51,710 bases of DNA from assembly GCF_002879855.1 (NCBI RefSeq), contig NZ_PNYB01000035.1, forward strand, positions 1 to 51,710, given 5' to 3'. The DNA comes from Trinickia soli (GTDB lineage: Bacteria; Pseudomonadota; Gammaproteobacteria; Burkholderiales; Burkholderiaceae). The notes beneath the pieces are model-generated. The model was not told where the DNA came from and ran no database searches. It saw only the letters and a list, made by a program, of their open reading frames with translations. Made by a program: the position numbers and the translations under genes. Within the stretch, counting starts at the first letter, position 1; each line of letters begins with the position of its first letter. Positions 49,437 through 51,710 of this stretch are shown here, piece by piece.

Positions 49437-50741
49437 TCAGCCGCGTTGACCGATCGGCTTGGCTACGCGCGACGTTTCGCCGATGAACAGCTGACGCGGA
49501 CGGCCGATCTTCTGCTCGGCTTCCGAGATCATTTCGTTCCATTGAGCGATCCAGCCCACCGTGCGTGCCATCGCGAAGATACAGGTGAACATCGACGTCG
49601 GAATACCGAGCGCGCGCTGCACGATGCCCGAGTAGAAATCGACGTTCGGATAGAGCTTGCGCGACACGAAGTATTCGTCTTCGAGTGCGATTTTTTCGAG
49701 TTGCATCGCGAGCTTGAACAGCGGATCGTCGTGCAGGCCCAGCTCTTCGAGCACTTCGTGGCACGTTTCGCGCATGAGCTTCGCGCGCGGATCGTAGTTC
49801 TTGTAGACGCGGTGACCGAAGCCCATCAGCTTCACGCCCGAGTTCTTGTCCTTGACCTGCCTGATGAACTCAGGAATGTTGTCGGGCGAGCCGATTTGCT
49901 CGAGCATGTTCAGCGCGGCCTCGTTCGCGCCGCCGTGCGCCGGACCCCACAGGCAGGCGATACCGGCAGCGATACACGCGAACGGATTCGCGCCCGACGA
50001 ACCGGCCAGACGCACCGTCGAAGTCGACGCGTTCTGCTCGTGGTCGGCGTGCAGAATCAGGATGCGATCGAGCGCGCGCACGAGCACATCGTTGATCTTG
50101 TACTCTTCGCACGGGTTCGAGAACATCATGCGCATGAAGTTCGCGCTGTACGACAGGTCGTTCTTCGGATAGACGAACGGCTGGCCGATGCTGTACTTGT
50201 ACGCCATCGCCACGAGCGTCGGCAGCTTCGCGATCATGCGGATTGCCGACACATCACGGTGATGCGGATCGTTGATGTTCAACGAATCGTGATAGAAGGC
50301 CGACAGCGCGCCGACCGACGCGACGAGAATCGCCATCGGGTGCGAGTCGCGACGGAAGCCGCGGAAGAAGAACTGCATCTGCTCATGCACCATCGTATGG
50401 CGCGTGACCGTGCCCACGAACTCCTGCTTCTGCTTCTCGGTCGGCAGATCGCCCTTCAGAAGCAGATAGCACGTCTCGAGGAAATCCGCGTTTTGCGCGA
50501 GATTGTCAATCGGGTAGCCGCGGTAAAGCAGCTCGCCCTTGTCTCCATCGATATACGTGATGGCAGAGTTGCACGACGCCGTCGACATGAAGCCAGGGTC
50601 ATACGTGAACTTGCCGGTTTGGCCGTACAGCTTGCGGATGTCGATCACGTCCGGGCCCATCGTCCCCTTGTAGATCGGCAGTTCGACGCTCGGCGAATTG
50701 TCACTGAACGAGAGCGTGGCTTTAACATCTGACGGAGTCAT
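49437..50741 (-). CDS. gltA: Citrate synthase (type II)
   Basis: GltA condenses oxaloacetate and acetyl-CoA to citrate. The 434-residue protein carries the catalytic His residues in [13 protein letters not shown] and [15 protein letters not shown], and the catalytic Asp in [10 protein letters not shown], as in hexameric NADH-sensitive enzymes of Gram-negative bacteria. The ATG at 50741 has GAGG five bases upstream; the open frame continues to 50780 without support. It follows sdhE by 67 bases, so it may be cotranscribed with the sdh genes. A strong terminator follows. Confidence 0.97.
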   Translation of the reverse strand: MTPSDVKATLSFSDNSPSVELPIYKGTMGPDVIDIRKLYGQTGKFTYDPGFMSTASCNSAITYIDGDKGELLYRGYPIDNLAQNADFLETCYLLLKGDLPTEKQKQEFVGTVTRHTMVHEQMQFFFRGFRRDSHPMAILVASVGALSAFYHDSLNINDPHHRDVSAIRMIAKLPTLVAMAYKYSIGQPFVYPKNDLSYSANFMRMMFSNPCEEYKINDVLVRALDRILILHADHEQNASTSTVRLAGSSGANPFACIAAGIACLWGPAHGGANEAALNMLEQIGSPDNIPEFIRQVKDKNSGVKLMGFGHRVYKNYDPRAKLMRETCHEVLEELGLHDDPLFKLAMQLEKIALEDEYFVSRKLYPNVDFYSGIVQRALGIPTSMFTCIFAMARTVGWIAQWNEMISEAEQKIGRPRQLFIGETSRVAKPIGQRG

Positions 50742-50808
50742 AGCATCCTCAATCGAAGTTGGAACGGGTTTTCCGAACATGCGCGCGGCGCGCCCTGCAA
50801 TGCGGCGC

Positions 50809-51159
50809 TCAAACTGCGCGCAACAGCCCCAGCACCCGGACGATGTCCGGGTCGGAAAGGTCGCCTTCCGGTTCCTTGCGAGCGAGAAGCAAGTCCATCA
50901 GGTCGTTGTCGCTCAGCTCGAACAGCCGCGTGAGCGCGCCCACGTCGTTGTCGCTGAGGTTATCCTCATAACGGCTGAAAAAACGCTCGAAAATCAGATC
51001 GTTTTCCAGCAGACCGCGCCGCGCGCGCCAACGTAGTCGCGCGCGGCGAAGCGGGTCGGACTGATGCGAGGCATCAGTATGCGCCGCACCGCCCCCGGAC
51101 GTCCCGAAGGACTCCTCGGGAGACGGTGAATGAAGCGAGCGCGAAAAAGCGAGTCTCAT
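50809..51159 (-). CDS. sdhE: Succinate dehydrogenase flavin assembly factor SdhE
   Basis: SdhE (CptB/Sdh5 family) promotes covalent attachment of FAD to SdhA. The conserved core lies at residues 38-105: [24 protein letters not shown], with the RGxxE motif at Arg48-Glu52, and [18 protein letters not shown]. The protein is 116 residues, longer than the roughly 88 of E. coli, because of a Ser/Gly-rich N-terminal extension of about 35 residues with no internal alternative Met. The start is three bases after the sdhB stop, so the genes are coupled. Confidence 0.93.
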   Translation of the reverse strand: MRLAFSRSLHSPSPEESFGTSGGGAAHTDASHQSDPLRRARLRWRARRGLLENDLIFERFFSRYEDNLSDNDVGALTRLFELSDNDLMDLLLARKEPEGDLSDPDIVRVLGLLRAV

Positions 51160-51162
51160 GCT

Positions 51163-51710
51163 TTAAACCGCGCGACGCACCATCAGTTCCTTGATCTTGC
51201 CGATCGCCTTCGTCGGATTGAGGCCCTTCGGGCACACATCGACGCAGTTCATGATCGTATGGCAACGGAACAGACGATACGGGTCTTCAAGATTGTCCAG
51301 GCGCTCGCCCGTCGCCTGGTCGCGGCTGTCGGCGATGAAGCGATAGGCTTGCAACAGCCCCGCCGGGCCGACGAACTTGTCGGGATTCCACCAGAAGCTC
51401 GGGCAAGACGTCGAGCAGCTGGCACACAGGATACATTCGTAAAGGCCATCGAGCTCGTCGCGCTCTTGCGGCGACTGCAGCCGCTCCTTTTCAGGCGGCG
51501 GCGTATCGTTGATCAGATACGGCTTGATCGAGTGATACTGGTTGAAGAACTGCGTGAAGTCGCAAATCAGATCGCGCACCACCGGCAGGCCCGGCAGCGG
51601 ACGCAGCACGATCTTTTGCGGCAGATCGTTCAGGTTCGTCAGGCAGGCGAGACCGTTCTTGCCGTTGATGTTCATCGCATCCGAACCGCACACGCCCTCG
51701 CGGCACGAGC
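51163..51710 (-). CDS. sdhB: Succinate dehydrogenase iron-sulfur subunit, partial
   Basis: The C-terminal part (about 182 residues) of SdhB runs off the right end of the window; the start is not present. It shows part of the [2Fe-2S] ligand region ([17 protein letters not shown]...C), then the [4Fe-4S]/[3Fe-4S] ligands in [16 protein letters not shown] and [17 protein letters not shown], ending [13 protein letters not shown]. SdhB passes electrons from FAD in SdhA to ubiquinone. The stop is directly followed by sdhE. Confidence 0.96.
   Translation of the reverse strand, partial: SCREGVCGSDAMNINGKNGLACLTNLNDLPQKIVLRPLPGLPVVRDLICDFTQFFNQYHSIKPYLINDTPPPEKERLQSPQERDELDGLYECILCASCSTSCPSFWWNPDKFVGPAGLLQAYRFIADSRDQATGERLDNLEDPYRLFRCHTIMNCVDVCPKGLNPTKAIGKIKELMVRRAV

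Overview
The window looks like part of a replicon of a high-GC betaproteobacterium of the Burkholderia/Paraburkholderia/Trinickia group, probably a second-chromosome region. This rests on protein similarity recognised by eye, on codon use, and on the gene order leuC-entericidin-leuD-leuB-asd-fimV-truA-trpF-trpB-methyltransferase-trpA-accD-folC. No search could be run, so the genus is an inference.

Layout. (1) 1-150: a short left edge with a strong hairpin and two direct repeats resembling the end of an insertion sequence. (2) 151-636 (-): a small VOC/PhnB-type protein. (3) 1148-19640 (+): a compact seven-gene alpha-glucan/trehalose operon, glgE, a treS-maltokinase fusion, glgB, glgX, treZ, malQ and treY, with most genes overlapping or nearly so. 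(4) 19655-21825: a degenerate histidine-kinase-like protein (-), then divergently an FKBP-type prolyl isomerase and an AraC-family regulator (+). (5) 21873-40824 (-): a long housekeeping block, metZ, purF, cvpA, a SPOR-domain protein, folC, accD, trpA, a DNA methyltransferase, trpB, trpF, truA, fimV, asd, a 48-codon small ORF, leuB, leuD, an entericidin-like lipoprotein and leuC. Terminators separate purF from metZ and asd from fimV. (6) 41101-49206: an accessory-looking stretch with a ribitol-dehydrogenase-like SDR, a large lipoprotein, an unrecognised protein, a GntR/DAACS-transporter pair, a GNAT acetyltransferase and a two-gene HTH/HicA-like module. (7) 49437-51710 (-): the TCA-cycle genes gltA, sdhE and sdhB, the last cut by the window end.

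How the genes work together. The trehalose operon encodes both TreY/TreZ (trehalose released from the ends of alpha-glucans) and the TreS-maltokinase/GlgE route (trehalose to maltose to maltose-1-phosphate to linear glucan). GlgB branches the glucan, GlgX debranches it and MalQ rearranges it, so the operon can cycle carbon between trehalose and glycogen-like polymer. The large minus-strand block combines leucine, aspartate-family, tryptophan, purine, folate, fatty-acid and methionine steps with the polar-hub protein FimV and tRNA modification. Most of it matches, from memory, an order also seen in Pseudomonas.

The least explained items are the HicA-like/HTH pair with its palindromic operator over a near-consensus promoter (48389-49258), the catalytically degenerate GH13 domain fused to GlgE, the pseudokinase next to treY, the altered ion-site motifs in the DAACS transporter, and the small hydrophobic ORF upstream of asd.
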